In this document: in pieces, positions 16,977 to 26,471 of the stretch | Numbering within the stretch: position 1 is the stretch's first letter | Layout: each line of letters starts with the position of its first letter | Notes under the pieces: model-generated | What the model was told of the DNA's origin: nothing | Databases searched by the model: none | Seen by the model: the letters and a program-made list of their open reading frames with translations, nothing else | Source of the DNA: Cognataquiflexum aquatile | GTDB lineage: Bacteria > Bacteroidota > Bacteroidia > Cytophagales > Cyclobacteriaceae | Direction of reading: 5' to 3' | DNA length: 64,000 nucleotides | Assembly: GCF_003316845.1 (NCBI RefSeq) | Contig: NZ_QMIK01000003.1 | Span: 62,001-126,000, forward strand | Made by a program: the position numbers and the translations under genes

Positions 16977-19445
16977 TCAATCCAGATAATACACCCGCTT
17001 TACCCTGCTGCTGATATTGGTGAGTAACTCATAGGGGATGGTTCCTATTCTTTCAGAAAGTTCTTTCAGGGAGATTCCCGGCCCATAGATAATCACCTCA
17101 TCTCCTTCATTGGCCTCAATACCGCTGATATTGACCATGGTCATGTCCATGCAGACATTCCCGATGACAGGTGCTTTTTTTCCATGGACGAGGACAAAAC
17201 CTTTGCCGTTGCTGAACCTACGGTCATAGCCGTCTGCATATCCCAAAGCTATGGTGGCGATTTTACCATCTTCTTCCATGATTCCCTTCCTGCTGTACCC
17301 GATGCTTTGCCCTTTGGGGACGGATTTGATTTGGGAAATGGTGGTTTTCAGCGTACTGATGGATTTGAGATGGGATTCAAATTTTCCTGAGACTTCGACG
17401 CCGTAGAGTCCGATTCCCAATCGGACCATGTCCATTTGGTATTCGGGAAATTGGATGATCCCTGCCGAATTAAGGGCATGACGAAGTGGTATATAATCCA
17501 AGTTGGAACTGATGGCCTCGCACATACTGAGGAAAGAGCGAAGCTGTTCCAATGAAAAATCCCTGTGAATACTTTCATCAGCTCCCACCAAATGCGTATA
17601 CATGCTCCTAATCTCCAATTGTGGATAACTTTGGATCAAGGAAAGCAACCGTGGAATATGCTCGGCTTCAAAACCAAGCCTGTGCATGCCGGTATCCATG
17701 TCCAAATGGATCTTCATGTGGATAGCCCTGTTTTGGCAGAATTTTCCCAACTGCTGAAAAAAATCAGGACTGTAAACCACTGGTTCTAGATCAAATTTTT
17801 CCAAGTGGATAAATGATTCCTGAACAGGATTGAGTACCATGATCGGCAATCGGATTCCCTCTTCCCGTAAGGCGACGCCTTCGTCAGTATAGGCCACAGC
17901 GAGGTAATCTGCACGTAACTGTTGGAGGTGATTGGCGATTTCCGCTGCACCACCGCCATAAGCAAATGCCTTCACCATAACCATGACTTTGGTTGATGGA
18001 AGAAGCTGGGTTTTATAAAAATTGTAATTATGGGTCAGCGCATTCAGGTTGATTTCTAAGGTAGTCCCGTGAATCCTTTGCTGCAGCCTGTTGACAATGA
18101 CCTCAAATCCGAATTTCCGCGCCCCGGTCACCAATACCAAGTCATTCTCAAAATCTTCTTGCGAGACATGGAGAAGCAGGGTTTCAGTATCAGCAAAAAA
18201 GACTGCTTTGCCATGAAAGCTTTCCTTTACCGAGGCTATTTTTTCTCCTACTCCTATCAGAAAATCAATCTGATGATGTGTAAGGAGGCTTCCGACTTCC
18301 TGGTATACTTCAGTTACATTCCCCACCTGAAGCATATCTGATAAAATGATGACTTTTCTTCTTTTTGGCCTTTGCGCTGCCATAAAATCCAGAGCCAGCC
18401 TCAAGCCTGCCAAGTCATTGTTGTAGGTATCATCGATAATCAGGCAATCATTGATCCCCGGCTTCAGGGTAAGCCGCATCTCAACAGCCTTCAGGTGGTT
18501 GAGGCCTTCCTGGATCAGGGATTCTTCAAGGCCCAATGAAAGTGATGCAACAATCACATGGCTGATATTCTCCAAAGAAGCCTGGTCCGCAAAGGGAACC
18601 GAAAAAGTAAAAACGCTCAAATCCGGTTTCATTAACAGGATTTTGGAGCGTTCTGATTCCTTTTTGACTGAAAGTGTATAGTCCGCTCCTGCAAAATCTG
18701 ACCATGAGATGAGTTTCTTTTCGGCAAATCTGGAGGAAAGATGCGCATGGATTTTTTGATGGTCTTTCCGGTAAATGATGAATTCGCTTTGGTCAAACAG
18801 CTTTGCTTTTTCTGCCAGTTTTTGTTCCATCGATTCAAAACCTTCTTCATGTGCAGTTCCGATATTGGTAAAAATCCCCATCTGAGGCCGAAGGATTGCT
18901 GCCAGTTTTTCCATTTCTCCAGGTTTGGAGATACCGGCCTCCATGATGGCTACCTGATGGTTTTGCTCGATTCCAAAAACAGAAAGCGGTACACCTACTT
19001 GACTGTTGTAGCTTTTGGGGCTTTTTGCTACCGCATATTTCTGTCCCAAGACTTGCCCCAGCCATTCTTTGACGATGGTTTTTCCATTGCTCCCTGTAAT
19101 GCTTACCAATGGTCCGGCAAACAAAGAACGCTCGTAAGCTGCCAATTGCTGCAGGGCTTGGTGTGGGTTATTAACAGCGATAAAGGTGCTGTCCTTGGTC
19201 AGGGATTCAGGGATAGGATTTCCTTTCTGTACCAAAAAATTCCTCACACCCTCCTGATACACCGGATTGATAAATTCATGACCGTCAAATTTTGCGCCTT
19301 TGAGGGCAATAAAAAGTGTTTTTGAAGGTTCCAGGATATTTCGGGAATCAATAGAAATCCATCCCACAAGCCCCGAACCTGTCTGGGAAATCACTTCCCC
19401 ATCCACCAATTCACTTGTCTGATGTGCAGTGAGAGATTGGATCAT
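16977..19445 (-). CDS. murF-alr: Bifunctional MurF ligase / alanine racemase
   Basis: An 822-residue fusion typical of Bacteroidota. The N-terminal part (about 1-450) is MurF, with ATP loop ITGSNGKTIVKEWL and DDTYNNDLAGL. From about residue 455 comes the fold-type III alanine racemase: LEINLNALTHNYNFYK, PLP-lysine MVKAFAYGGG, and the catalytic-tyrosine and active-site region GYADGYDRR and NVCMDMTMVNIS. It couples production of D-alanine with addition of D-Ala-D-Ala to UDP-MurNAc-tripeptide in peptidoglycan synthesis. A -7-like TAACTTTA at 19450-19457 precedes it, and it lies 23 bp after the membrane protein gene, so it may share that transcript. Confidence 0.95.
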   Translation of the reverse strand: MIQSLTAHQTSELVDGEVISQTGSGLVGWISIDSRNILEPSKTLFIALKGAKFDGHEFINPVYQEGVRNFLVQKGNPIPESLTKDSTFIAVNNPHQALQQLAAYERSLFAGPLVSITGSNGKTIVKEWLGQVLGQKYAVAKSPKSYNSQVGVPLSVFGIEQNHQVAIMEAGISKPGEMEKLAAILRPQMGIFTNIGTAHEEGFESMEQKLAEKAKLFDQSEFIIYRKDHQKIHAHLSSRFAEKKLISWSDFAGADYTLSVKKESERSKILLMKPDLSVFTFSVPFADQASLENISHVIVASLSLGLEESLIQEGLNHLKAVEMRLTLKPGINDCLIIDDTYNNDLAGLRLALDFMAAQRPKRRKVIILSDMLQVGNVTEVYQEVGSLLTHHQIDFLIGVGEKIASVKESFHGKAVFFADTETLLLHVSQEDFENDLVLVTGARKFGFEVIVNRLQQRIHGTTLEINLNALTHNYNFYKTQLLPSTKVMVMVKAFAYGGGAAEIANHLQQLRADYLAVAYTDEGVALREEGIRLPIMVLNPVQESFIHLEKFDLEPVVYSPDFFQQLGKFCQNRAIHMKIHLDMDTGMHRLGFEAEHIPRLLSLIQSYPQLEIRSMYTHLVGADESIHRDFSLEQLRSFLSMCEAISSNLDYIPLRHALNSAGIIQFPEYQMDMVRLGIGLYGVEVSGKFESHLKSISTLKTTISQIKSVPKGQSIGYSRKGIMEEDGKIATIALGYADGYDRRFSNGKGFVLVHGKKAPVIGNVCMDMTMVNISGIEANEGDEVIIYGPGISLKELSERIGTIPYELLTNISSRVKRVYYLD

Positions 19446-19468
19446 AGGATAAAGTTAAGAATTTGGGA

Positions 19469-20524
19469 TTACTCTTCTTTCTTTTTGAAAAACACCTGTT
19501 TGATCCACCGCGGAAGGAAAATGGCTCCCAATATCAAGTATGGATAGTAGGACAGCATCCTCCAAAGGATACTGGTCACGAAAGTGTAGCCATTCAAGAA
19601 TTGGGCAAAGAATTGCCCGAAGAAGAATTCTGCAGTACCACTGCTTCCGGGAGTCGGTGAAATCATCATCACAATCCACATAATCACCTGCCTTGCAAAA
19701 ATCACGATGTGGTCACTAAATGATAAAGACTCATATGCTCCGATCAAAGCATTGAGCATGAGGTATCTCGAACTCCAGACAAATATTGTCGCACCGATGA
19801 TGGTCAGCCAATATTTATAATTTTTCCCAATCAGCTCTTTAGAGGCATCTATGATTTGGTTGCCAAACTCATTTGCAGAATATTTCCATTTTCTAAGCCA
19901 TCTGATTGAAAAAATCTTTAATAAAACCCACTTGAATACCCGCGGTTTATAAAACAGGGCCAAAGCCATAACCAAAGAATAGGATGCGTAAAGGCCATAA
20001 CTGACCCAAAACAATACTTCAAGGCTTCTTCCAAGTCTCATTTCCATCAACCTGCTCGCCGGAAATATATTCCCCTGTGCAAAATAAAGGATAATAGGTG
20101 CACCGATGACAAAGAATAAATTGTCCAAAATGGCAGTAACCATGACATAGGCGATGGCCTTTCCGAGTTTGATTCCCTCTTTGTTCAGTATAAAAATCGC
20201 AACAGCAGAACCACCCACCACCGAAGGAGTCACCGCCGAAGAAAATTCCCATAGCACAATAACGTAAAATGCCCTTGTCCATGTAAGGTGGTGATCGGTC
20301 ACAATCCGTATCCGATACATATAACCAATATCACGGCCCAAAATGACGACAATAGCCAATAAAATCCACCAGATGGATCCGTCAAAAACACCCTTCAGGG
20401 TTTGTGCATTGATACTCGGATCAAGATAAAACATCAGGAAAATGATACCCAGACCAATAAAAATCGGAAACCAGACCTTATTCGGGTTGAGCGTTGCAAA
20501 AATCTGCTTATTATCTAGTTTCAT
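19469..20524 (-). CDS. Flippase-like (LPG-synthase TM / UPF0104) membrane protein
   Basis: A 351-residue polytopic protein with the conserved core EFSSAVTPSVVGGSAVAIFILNKEG and MMISPTPGSSGTAEFFFGQFF, characteristic of the lysylphosphatidylglycerol-synthase transmembrane/YbhN family. It lacks the cytoplasmic synthetase domain, so it is probably a lipid transporter or flippase rather than an MprF enzyme. It starts 3 bp after scpA ends and is followed closely by murF-alr, so these three probably form an operon on the minus strand. Confidence 0.85.
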   Translation of the reverse strand: MKLDNKQIFATLNPNKVWFPIFIGLGIIFLMFYLDPSINAQTLKGVFDGSIWWILLAIVVILGRDIGYMYRIRIVTDHHLTWTRAFYVIVLWEFSSAVTPSVVGGSAVAIFILNKEGIKLGKAIAYVMVTAILDNLFFVIGAPIILYFAQGNIFPASRLMEMRLGRSLEVLFWVSYGLYASYSLVMALALFYKPRVFKWVLLKIFSIRWLRKWKYSANEFGNQIIDASKELIGKNYKYWLTIIGATIFVWSSRYLMLNALIGAYESLSFSDHIVIFARQVIMWIVMMISPTPGSSGTAEFFFGQFFAQFLNGYTFVTSILWRMLSYYPYLILGAIFLPRWIKQVFFKKKEE

Positions 20525-20527
20525 AAA

Positions 20528-21277
20528 TTACACCGAAGGAACCGTTTCCTGCTTTTCTACCCAAAAATTGTTAAAACCTTCTCCTATTGTAATGGTAACC
20601 ATAGATAATTGTAATAATTCCAAAATCGCTAAAAAAGTATAAATAACAAAGATTTTTTCCGGCTTGTAGCTGATAAATTCAGTAAAAGGTACGCGGTTTT
20701 TAAGCAACATTTTTTCGAGAACAAAGTCTTTTTGCTGTTCAATGGTATAAGGATACTGAATTACTGTATGTTTTGTTTCGTCGGTCCTTGAACTGTATTT
20801 AGTCATCACCTTTTGAAAAACCTTCAACAGCTTGTAAAGGTCGAGGTCCTGCATTTCGGCATCTACATCGTCTGCTTTTGCGAGCTGTTTGATTTCTGCC
20901 AAAATATTGCCTCTCTCTTCTTTTGCCAGCCTGATTTCCTCCAGCTTGGAGAGTTCAGTGATGACGGATTTGTATTTTTTATATTCCAATAAATGCCGTA
21001 TCAGTTCCACCCTTGGATCTATCTCCTCCCCATTTTCGTCCAATTCGGGACGGGGAATCAGCATTTTTGATTTTATTTTCATCAATGTGGCTGCAAAAAG
21101 GATAAAATCACTCGCCACCTCAATTTCCATTTTTTCCAGCTGGTGGATATAATCAAGAAAATCCTTCGTGATTTTTGAAATCGGAATATCATATATGTCA
21201 AGTTCATCCCTTTCGATGAAAAAGAGCATCAAATCGAATGGACCTTCGAAAAGTGGTAATTTGATTTCAAAACTCAC
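20528..21277 (-). CDS. scpA: Segregation and condensation protein A
   Basis: A 249-residue ScpA kleisin. The N-terminal SMC-binding region reads FEGPFDLMLFFIERDELDIYDIPI, followed by ASDFILFAATLMKIKSKMLIPRP, and the C-terminal winged helix includes FVIYTFLAILELLQL. ScpA bridges the SMC head domains with ScpB to form the bacterial condensin. scpB is not seen beside it in this window. A candidate -7 element lies 44 bp upstream. It leads a minus-strand operon with the flippase-like gene. Confidence 0.95.
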   Translation of the reverse strand: MSFEIKLPLFEGPFDLMLFFIERDELDIYDIPISKITKDFLDYIHQLEKMEIEVASDFILFAATLMKIKSKMLIPRPELDENGEEIDPRVELIRHLLEYKKYKSVITELSKLEEIRLAKEERGNILAEIKQLAKADDVDAEMQDLDLYKLLKVFQKVMTKYSSRTDETKHTVIQYPYTIEQQKDFVLEKMLLKNRVPFTEFISYKPEKIFVIYTFLAILELLQLSMVTITIGEGFNNFWVEKQETVPSV

Positions 21278-21320
21278 TGTAAACTATTTTATTTTCTTAA
21301 TTTTGCACATTAATCTTGTT

Positions 21321-21328
21321 CAAAGATA
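21321..21328 (-). promoter_or_regulatory. Candidate -7 element for scpA (TATCTTTG)
   Basis: On the minus strand this is TATCTTTG, an exact TAnnTTTG match, 44 bp upstream of the scpA ATG. A similar TACCTTTA at 21436-21443 precedes dxs on the plus strand, so the divergent promoters share this gap. Confidence 0.5.
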
Positions 21329-21461
21329 TTCAAATAATGGTAATTTATTCATTTGGCCCGTAAAAAGACCCTTTTCTGAACCTGTTGAACTTCGAAGAAA
21401 TTTTCGGAAAACAATTGGGTTTGACAAATGTTAATTACCTTTAGTAAGAACCGCTTCACTG

Positions 21462-23378
21462 ATGATCATAAAACCTGGCAAATTACTCTCAAAGATCGAT
21501 TCACCCGCCGATCTCAAAAAGCTTTCTAAGGATCAACTAGTACAAATCTGCGATGAACTGAGACAGTTTATAGTCGATAATGTATCCGTTTATGGAGGGC
21601 ATTTTGGTGCGAGTCTCGGTGTTGTGGAACTGACAGTAGCCTTACATTATGTACTTAATACTCCGGAAGACCAACTTGTTTGGGATGTAGGTCACCAAGC
21701 CTATGGCCACAAAATTTTAACAGGACGAAAAGAGCAATTTCATACCAATAGACTATATGGAGGACTTTCAGGTTTTCCAAAAAGAAAAGAAAGTGACTAT
21801 GATACCTTCGGCGTAGGTCATTCCAGTACCTCTATATCCGCAGCATTGGGTATGGCTGTTGCTTCCAAATACAAAGGAGATTTCAAAAAACAACATGTCG
21901 CAGTCATTGGTGACGGTTCTATGACTGGCGGAATGGCATTCGAAGCAATGAACCATGCCGGCGTTTCAGACACCAACATGCTGATCATCCTGAATGACAA
22001 CTGCATGTCGATTGATCCCAATGTCGGAGCGCTAAAGGATTACCTGACTGACATTACCACATCCCATACTTACAATAAAGTCAAAGACGAGGTTTGGAAC
22101 CTGCTCGGCAAAATTTCGATGTTCGGCTCTTCAGCCCAGGATATCGTATCCAAGGTGGAAGGTGCGATCAAATCCGCGGTCTTGAAACAAAGCAATCTTT
22201 TTGAATCTTTGAATCTTAGGTATTTTGGACCCGTAGACGGGCATGATGTCCATCATTTGGTGGAGATTTTGGCTGATTTGAGGGACATTCCGGGTCCAAA
22301 AATTCTCCACTGTATCACAGTAAAAGGAAAGGGATACGCCCCGGCGGAGACTGGCAATAAAACCACATGGCATGCTCCGGGACTTTTTGACAAGGTGACC
22401 GGTGAGATTTATAAAAAAATACCCACCACACCCCAAGCTCCAAAATACCAGGATGTTTTTGGCAATACGATTGTCGAATTGGCCAAAGAAAACGACAAGA
22501 TCATGGGTGTAACGCCTGCAATGCCTTCCGGTTCTTCCATGAATATCATGATGAAAGAAATGCCTGACAGGGCATTTGACGTGGGAATAGCAGAGCAACA
22601 TGCGGTTACATTCTCAGCGGGATTGGCTACTCAGGGTTTGATTCCCTTTTGCAATATCTACAGTTCATTCATGCAAAGGGCATATGACCAGGTAATCCAC
22701 GATGTATGCTTACAAAATCTTCAGGTGGTGTTCTGCCTCGACAGGGCCGGCTTCGCAGGTGCTGACGGACCTACCCACCATGGGGCTTACGATATTTCAT
22801 TTTTTAGGTGTATCCCAAATCTCGTGGTTTCTTCTCCTATGGATGAGGAGGAGTTGAGAAACCTGATGTACACTGCGACCAAATTTGAAGGACCATTTTC
22901 TATCAGATACCCAAGGGGACAGGGTGTGATGGTAGATTGGCAAACTCCAATGAGGGAAATTCCGATAGGACAGGGTAGAATAATTAAAGAAGGAGAGGAC
23001 ATCGCCATTTTGACGATTGGCCATATTGGGAATTATGCCGTTACTGCCTGCGAAATGCTTGGAAAAGAGGGTTTCAATCCTGCACATTATGACATGAGAT
23101 TTGTCAAACCACTTGACGAGGCCATGTTGCACGAGGTTTTTGGTAAATTCAAAAAAGTAGTGACTGTGGAAGACGGCTGTCTGATGGGCGGATTTGGTTC
23201 CGCAGTGCTGGAGTGGATGGTAGACAACGGCTACCAAGCACAAGTCAAAAGACTTGGAATCCCGGACAGGATTGTAGAGCATGGAGAGCAGATCGAACTC
23301 CACAGAGAATGCGGCTTTGACCCTGAAGGCATCGCAAATGCGGTAAAGCAGATGGCTGAATCAGTGGTGGAAAAGTAA
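21462..23378 (+). CDS. dxs: 1-deoxy-D-xylulose-5-phosphate synthase
   Basis: A 638-residue DXS of normal length. The thiamine-diphosphate binding motif GDGSMTGGMAFEAMNHAG is near residue 150, HGHDV-type residues are in YFGPVDGHDVHHL, and the catalytic/pyrimidine region is in CLDRAGFAGADGPTHHGAYD. It condenses pyruvate and glyceraldehyde-3-phosphate in the first step of the MEP isoprenoid pathway. It is divergent from scpA and appears to be monocistronic, followed 60 bp later by an alpha/beta hydrolase. Confidence 0.97.
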   Translation: MIIKPGKLLSKIDSPADLKKLSKDQLVQICDELRQFIVDNVSVYGGHFGASLGVVELTVALHYVLNTPEDQLVWDVGHQAYGHKILTGRKEQFHTNRLYGGLSGFPKRKESDYDTFGVGHSSTSISAALGMAVASKYKGDFKKQHVAVIGDGSMTGGMAFEAMNHAGVSDTNMLIILNDNCMSIDPNVGALKDYLTDITTSHTYNKVKDEVWNLLGKISMFGSSAQDIVSKVEGAIKSAVLKQSNLFESLNLRYFGPVDGHDVHHLVEILADLRDIPGPKILHCITVKGKGYAPAETGNKTTWHAPGLFDKVTGEIYKKIPTTPQAPKYQDVFGNTIVELAKENDKIMGVTPAMPSGSSMNIMMKEMPDRAFDVGIAEQHAVTFSAGLATQGLIPFCNIYSSFMQRAYDQVIHDVCLQNLQVVFCLDRAGFAGADGPTHHGAYDISFFRCIPNLVVSSPMDEEELRNLMYTATKFEGPFSIRYPRGQGVMVDWQTPMREIPIGQGRIIKEGEDIAILTIGHIGNYAVTACEMLGKEGFNPAHYDMRFVKPLDEAMLHEVFGKFKKVVTVEDGCLMGGFGSAVLEWMVDNGYQAQVKRLGIPDRIVEHGEQIELHRECGFDPEGIANAVKQMAESVVEK

Positions 23379-23442
23379 CATTTGAAAAGTTTCGTAATAT
23401 TTTAATCCCAGCCATAAGTTGGGATTTTGTATTTTTAGGCAT

Positions 23443-24204
23443 ATGATCAACTTTGTTTCAATCGGCCAAGGCAAGCCCCTCATTTTTATCCACGGATTCT
23501 GTGAATCCAAAGAAATGTGGATAACTTTTTCAGATGAATTGGCCAAAACGCATACTGTTTATTGTATTGACCTGCCCGGTTTTGGGGAAAGTCCTTTGCA
23601 ACAGGATAGCATGACATTAGAGGAAGTTGCTGTGATGCTTCATGATTGGATGGAAGAGAACAGGATCACCCACCCAACTGTCATAGGACATTCCTTGGGG
23701 GGGTATGTTACCTTGGCTTTGGCTGAGTTGATGGGGAATGAGTTGACCGCCATAGGTCTTTTCCATTCCACGGCTTTCCCGGATGATCTCGAAAAAAAGA
23801 AAACCCGCAACAAAACCATCACTTTTATCAAAAAACATGGTGTGGATAAGTTTATAGATTCATTTGTTCCCCCGCTTTTTAGCGAACAGCACCGCATTAC
23901 CCATAAAAGCAAAATTGAAGAATTGACCGCATTGGGAAAGAAAAGCTCCAAGAAAGGAGTGCTTGCTTATTTATCGGCGATGCGGGACAGAAAAGACCGC
24001 ACGGAAGTTTGGAAGAACTTCAAGGGGAAAAAGCTGATGATCGCAGGTGTTTTGGATGGGGCGGTCAAGATTGAAGGAAGCCGCATGCACAAACCCTATA
24101 CCGATGATTACTTTGAACTTCAAGAGGTCGGCCATATGGGGATGTTTGAAGCAGAAAAGGAGACCTTAAAGATTCTCAAGGATTTTTTAAAGAAATTAGG
24201 ATAG
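23443..24204 (+). CDS. Alpha/beta-hydrolase
   Basis: About 253 residues from the ATG at 23443; a TTG at 23419 is in frame but less likely. The oxyanion motif IFIHGFCES is near residue 16 and the nucleophile elbow GHSLGG near residue 86; a candidate acid is in GVLDGAVKI and the catalytic His in VGHMGMFE. It has no signal peptide. The substrate is unknown (esterase or C-C hydrolase). It ends 2 bp from the convergent photolyase. The start and middle of the gene contain two exact DnaA-box nonamers. Confidence 0.88.
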   Translation: MINFVSIGQGKPLIFIHGFCESKEMWITFSDELAKTHTVYCIDLPGFGESPLQQDSMTLEEVAVMLHDWMEENRITHPTVIGHSLGGYVTLALAELMGNELTAIGLFHSTAFPDDLEKKKTRNKTITFIKKHGVDKFIDSFVPPLFSEQHRITHKSKIEELTALGKKSSKKGVLAYLSAMRDRKDRTEVWKNFKGKKLMIAGVLDGAVKIEGSRMHKPYTDDYFELQEVGHMGMFEAEKETLKILKDFLKKLG

Positions 24205-24206
24205 CT

Positions 24207-25655
24207 TCAATTTTTGACCAATACCCCTTTTTCTTTAGCAGAGAAAGCCACAATAGGGTGTGGATAATTTGCACCTAAATGAACACTATAAGCCTTCAGT
24301 TCATTTTTGGTCAGGGTATTCGGCTGATGGATATCAAAACCGGGAATTTTAGCCAATTCAGGTATCCAATACCTGACGAAATCCCCCTTCTTGTCATAAT
24401 TGCTGGCTTGTTTCAGGATATTGAAATACCTGTTTCCCCTTGGGTCGTTACCGACTCCGGCAACATACATCCAATTTCCCCAATTGGAACAGACGTCATA
24501 GTCTATCAGCTGACTTTCAAAATACATAGCGCCCCATCGCCAATCAATCCCCAAGTCATTGACGAGAAAAGAAGCGACATTTTGACGGCCACGGTTGGAC
24601 ATAAATCCGGTAGCATTGAGTTCCCTCATATTGGCGTCCACAAAAGGGATACCTGTCTTTCCTTCAGTCCATTCCGCGAATAGCTTTTCATCTTTTCGCC
24701 AGTTATCCACATTTTCTTTGATGCCCTGAAGCTGAAAAATTTTGCGGCCATGTTTTTTACTGATAAACCTGAAGTAATCTCTCCAGATCAATTCAAATAC
24801 CAGCCAATAAGTGGAGTCATTCTTTTTCCTTTCCTTTTCGTAGCGCTGAACTTCCTCGTAAATATACCGGGGTGACAGGCAGCCCAAAGCCAGCCATGCA
24901 GAAAATTTACTGCTATAATCAGGCCCCAACAATCCATTTCTGGTTTCTTTATAGGTCTTCAGACAGTCATTTTCCCAAAAATAAGTTTGAAGCCTTTGCA
25001 TGCCCGCTGACTCACCTCCTGAAAATGGCAAAACTCCCTTTTTGGAATTAACCGGTTCTTGTAATCCCAATGTGGATAACTCAGGAATGTTACCCAAATC
25101 AAGGTCTGTTTTAGGAAAATTGACCTTTTCTGGTATTTTAAAAGTCTTTCTTACTATACTGAACTTTTCGCATTCTTTTCTGAATTGGGTAAAAACCTCT
25201 GGCGTTTGATTTACAGGAAAAGGTAAGTCTTCCATGTGGAATAGTGTACTCTGCCAATACGTCCTTGTTTCAATGCCCTTTTTCCATATTGCATTCTCAA
25301 GATTTTTTTCTATTGCTTTTTCTTCATAGGTCGCTTCCTCTGAGAAAAAAACGGCTTCCGCCTGGAATTCTACTGAAAGTTCAGGAATCAGTTCTTCAGG
25401 TTTTCCTATCCTGATGACAAGATTCGCACCGATTCCTATTAGGTTTGACCTGAGGTTATCCACAGCTTCTATCAGGAATTTTGCCCTAAATGCCCCCGTT
25501 TTTTGAATTCCCAATTCCACTTCGCCAAATTGTCTCGGATCAAAGCAATACACAGGGATAATTTCAGAGGACTCTTTGCATGCCGAGAATAAGGCTGCAT
25601 GGTCAAGCAACCTTAAGTCATTTTTAAACCAAACTATTACTCTCTTGTATTTCAT
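24207..25655 (-). CDS. DASH-family cryptochrome / photolyase
   Basis: A 482-residue protein of the cryptochrome/photolyase family. The N-terminal antenna domain begins KRVIVWFKNDLRLLDHAALFSA. The FAD-binding helical domain contains NATGFMSNRGRQNVASFLVN and the CRY-DASH signature RWGAMYFESQLIDYDVCSNW followed by NWMYVAGVGNDPRGNRYFN. DASH proteins repair cyclobutane dimers in single-stranded or looped DNA and bind MTHF and FAD. It has no light-dependent partner next to it. The gene contains four of the DnaA-box nonamers. Confidence 0.93.
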   Translation of the reverse strand: MKYKRVIVWFKNDLRLLDHAALFSACKESSEIIPVYCFDPRQFGEVELGIQKTGAFRAKFLIEAVDNLRSNLIGIGANLVIRIGKPEELIPELSVEFQAEAVFFSEEATYEEKAIEKNLENAIWKKGIETRTYWQSTLFHMEDLPFPVNQTPEVFTQFRKECEKFSIVRKTFKIPEKVNFPKTDLDLGNIPELSTLGLQEPVNSKKGVLPFSGGESAGMQRLQTYFWENDCLKTYKETRNGLLGPDYSSKFSAWLALGCLSPRYIYEEVQRYEKERKKNDSTYWLVFELIWRDYFRFISKKHGRKIFQLQGIKENVDNWRKDEKLFAEWTEGKTGIPFVDANMRELNATGFMSNRGRQNVASFLVNDLGIDWRWGAMYFESQLIDYDVCSNWGNWMYVAGVGNDPRGNRYFNILKQASNYDKKGDFVRYWIPELAKIPGFDIHQPNTLTKNELKAYSVHLGANYPHPIVAFSAKEKGVLVKN

Positions 25656-25758
25656 CTGTCTTTCGAACGCCCTGTGGAATGAAAGTGTTTGGCCAAAACC
25701 TGTATATTGTAGGCTTTATCGGTATTAAATTTTCTGCTATCCTATATTAATTTCCTTT

Positions 25759-26328
25759 ATGAAACGGTATTTCCTTCTTATCCTGATGGCTGTAGTCAGC
25801 TTTCCCGTTTTCGGACAAAATAAACCTGCGAACCAAATCTTTTGGGAATCTCTTGCAGGACATTGTGGTAAATCCTATCAAGGAGTAGTCACTACTCCCA
25901 TTGCAGATAATGACCCCTTTGCCGGGAAAAAGCTTGTCATGCACGTCGTGGATTGCGGTGAGGGATTTATCCACATTCCGTTTTTTGTGGGAGATGATAA
26001 ATCCAGAACATGGGTGTTGACCATGCAAGACGGCCTTATCAAACTGAAGCATGACCACAGACATGAAGATGGTTCACCTGACAAAGTCACCCAATACGGA
26101 GGAATTGCATCTAATACAGGCTTGGCGGGCATCCAGTTTTTCCCTGCAGACCAAGAAACTGCAGACCTTATTCCCGCATCGGCTACCAATGTGTGGTGGA
26201 TATCTTTAGATGAGACCTCCTTTACCTACAATTTGAGAAGGATGGGAACTGACCGCTTCTTTTCTGTAAAATTTGACCTGACCAAAGTAGTTGAAAGCCC
26301 CGGTCCGGCTTGGGGTTGGGAAAAGTAG
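25759..26328 (+). CDS. Secreted protein of unknown function
   Basis: A 189-residue protein with a clear Sec signal peptide (MKRYFLLILMAVVSFPVFGQ) and mature start NKPANQIFWESLAGHCGKSYQGV. The mature part has one cysteine pair candidate (GHCGKS, VVDCGEG) and a histidine-rich patch LKHDHRHEDGS. It ends in PGPAWGWEK. I do not recognise the family. It leads a plus-strand run of exported proteins. Confidence 0.75.
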   Translation: MKRYFLLILMAVVSFPVFGQNKPANQIFWESLAGHCGKSYQGVVTTPIADNDPFAGKKLVMHVVDCGEGFIHIPFFVGDDKSRTWVLTMQDGLIKLKHDHRHEDGSPDKVTQYGGIASNTGLAGIQFFPADQETADLIPASATNVWWISLDETSFTYNLRRMGTDRFFSVKFDLTKVVESPGPAWGWEK

Positions 26329-26471
26329 CCAGTTGAAATCAGGCCATCAGGCCACTCAACCCCAATTTCCCAAAAGGAGGAGTATGGAAATGACAAAGAA
26401 TTTACTTACCTTAAAAGTAGAATACATTTCTATTTTCTAAAAATGGGATTTGATTTCAACACAGAGGACAA